Position numbers and translations under genes: made by a program
Part shown: positions 21,602 to 22,087 of the stretch, one piece after another
Layout of the letters: each line of letters opens with the position of its first letter
Position numbering within the stretch: the first letter of the stretch is position 1
The notes under the pieces: model-generated
The model's input: only the letters and a program-made list of their open reading frames with translations
What the model was told of the DNA's origin: nothing
Databases searched by the model: none
Assembly (NCBI GenBank): GCA_012719255.1
Contig: JAAYAS010000050.1
Span: forward strand, 1 to 22,087
Length of the DNA stretch: 22,087 bases
Direction: 5' to 3'
Origin: Microbacteriaceae bacterium
GTDB lineage: Bacteria; Actinomycetota; Actinomycetes; Actinomycetales; Microbacteriaceae

Positions 21602-22087
21602 TCAGCCCTCGCGCTTCGCGCGCGAGGCGGCGCGGGCGCGGGTGGTCGCGTCGAGCTCGACCTTGCGGATGCGGATCTTCTCGGGCGTCACCTCGACGCA
21701 CTCGTCGTCGCGCGCGAACTCGAGCGACTCCTCGAGCGTGAGCTTGCGCGGCGGCGTGAGCTTCTCGAGCTCCTCGGCCGAGGAGGCGCGCATGTTCGTG
21801 AGCTTCTTCTCCTTGGTGATGTTCACGTCCATGTCGTCGGCGCGGGTGTTCTCGCCGATGACCATGCCCTCGTACACCTCGTCGGTGGGGTCGACGAAGA
21901 AGCTCATGCGCTCCTGCAGGCCCATCATCGCGTAGGGGGTGGCGACGCCGGCGCGGTCGGCGACGATCGAGCCGTTCGTGCGCGAGACGATCGCGCCCGC
22001 CCACGGCTCGTACCCGGCCGAGATCGAGTTCGCGATGCCGGTGCCGCGGGTGAGGGTCATGAACTCGCTGCGGAAGCCGATGAGGCC
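21602..22087 (-). CDS. typA: Translational GTPase TypA/BipA, C-terminal part (start lies outside the window)
   Basis: The frame is open from the window edge (first codon at 22087-22085, Gly-Leu-Ile-Gly-Phe-Arg) to TGA at 21604-21602, giving 161 codons of a protein normally about 600-640 aa long. The segment GLIGFRSEFMTLTRGTGI is the hallmark of the EF-G V-like domain end, followed by the TypA-specific C-terminal domain with GLQERMSFFVDPTDEVYEGMVIGENTR, NITKEKKLTNMRASS and the closing TPEKIRIRK. TypA is a ribosome-binding GTPase involved in 50S assembly and stress or cold adaptation. The GTPase domain itself is not visible here. Confidence 0.97.
   Translation of the reverse strand, partial: GLIGFRSEFMTLTRGTGIANSISAGYEPWAGAIVSRTNGSIVADRAGVATPYAMMGLQERMSFFVDPTDEVYEGMVIGENTRADDMDVNITKEKKLTNMRASSAEELEKLTPPRKLTLEESLEFARDDECVEVTPEKIRIRKVELDATTRARAASRAKREG

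Overview
The window is about 22 kb of very GC-rich DNA, densely packed with genes, short intergenic gaps and GC-only hairpins. Codon choice and gene content point to an actinobacterium: succinylase-type lysine/diaminopimelate (DAP) genes, a 7Fe FdxA-type ferredoxin next to dapC, a DUF3117 mini-protein, and an Mrp ATPase near tatB. The protein style best fits Microbacteriaceae; the family is an inference. I see no tRNA, rRNA, IS element, prophage or CRISPR array. The window reads as conserved chromosomal backbone, with its most unusual signal in one non-coding interval.

Layout. 1-3640: the tail of a CDS (possibly an RNA helicase), a PHP-domain phosphoesterase (-), a membrane-anchored endonuclease/exonuclease/phosphatase protein (+) and an M24B Xaa-Pro aminopeptidase (+). 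3717-6854 (all -): a YflT-like stress protein, a six-helix membrane protein, a PadR regulator, and a second membrane protein that is a paralog of the first with an added HAAS/DUF1700-like N-terminus; two near-identical 19-bp operator-like repeats lie upstream of padR. 6908-9980 (+): a translationally coupled trio of an MgtE-N/CBS protein lacking a channel domain, a DUF1003 membrane protein and an Mrp ATPase. 10047-11418: tatB (-), a divergent O-methyltransferase (+) and DUF3117 (-). 11635-12240: Mn/Fe superoxide dismutase (+), preceded by two overlapping inverted repeats. 12241-12701: a 460-bp gap holding the sod terminator and a degenerate 19-bp tandem repeat array that flips orientation halfway.

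12702-16955 (-): an acyl-CoA synthetase with its own promoter, then a PIG-V-like membrane glycosyltransferase whose start overlaps the dapE stop. dapD (+, 17011-17961) diverges from dapE. 18056-22087 (-): citrate synthase, dapC, fdxA, a small membrane protein and the C-terminal part of typA. dapD, dapC and dapE supply three successive steps of the succinylase route to meso-DAP for lysine and peptidoglycan.

Cross-cutting signal: genes that begin a transcription unit here often have a TAnnnT -10 box only 6-7 nt before the start codon (PHP, CBS protein, tatB, acyl-CoA synthetase, dapE, dapD) and no useful Shine-Dalgarno, so they are probably leaderless. Others (padR, DUF1003, sod, DUF3117, citrate synthase, fdxA) have clear ribosome binding sites.
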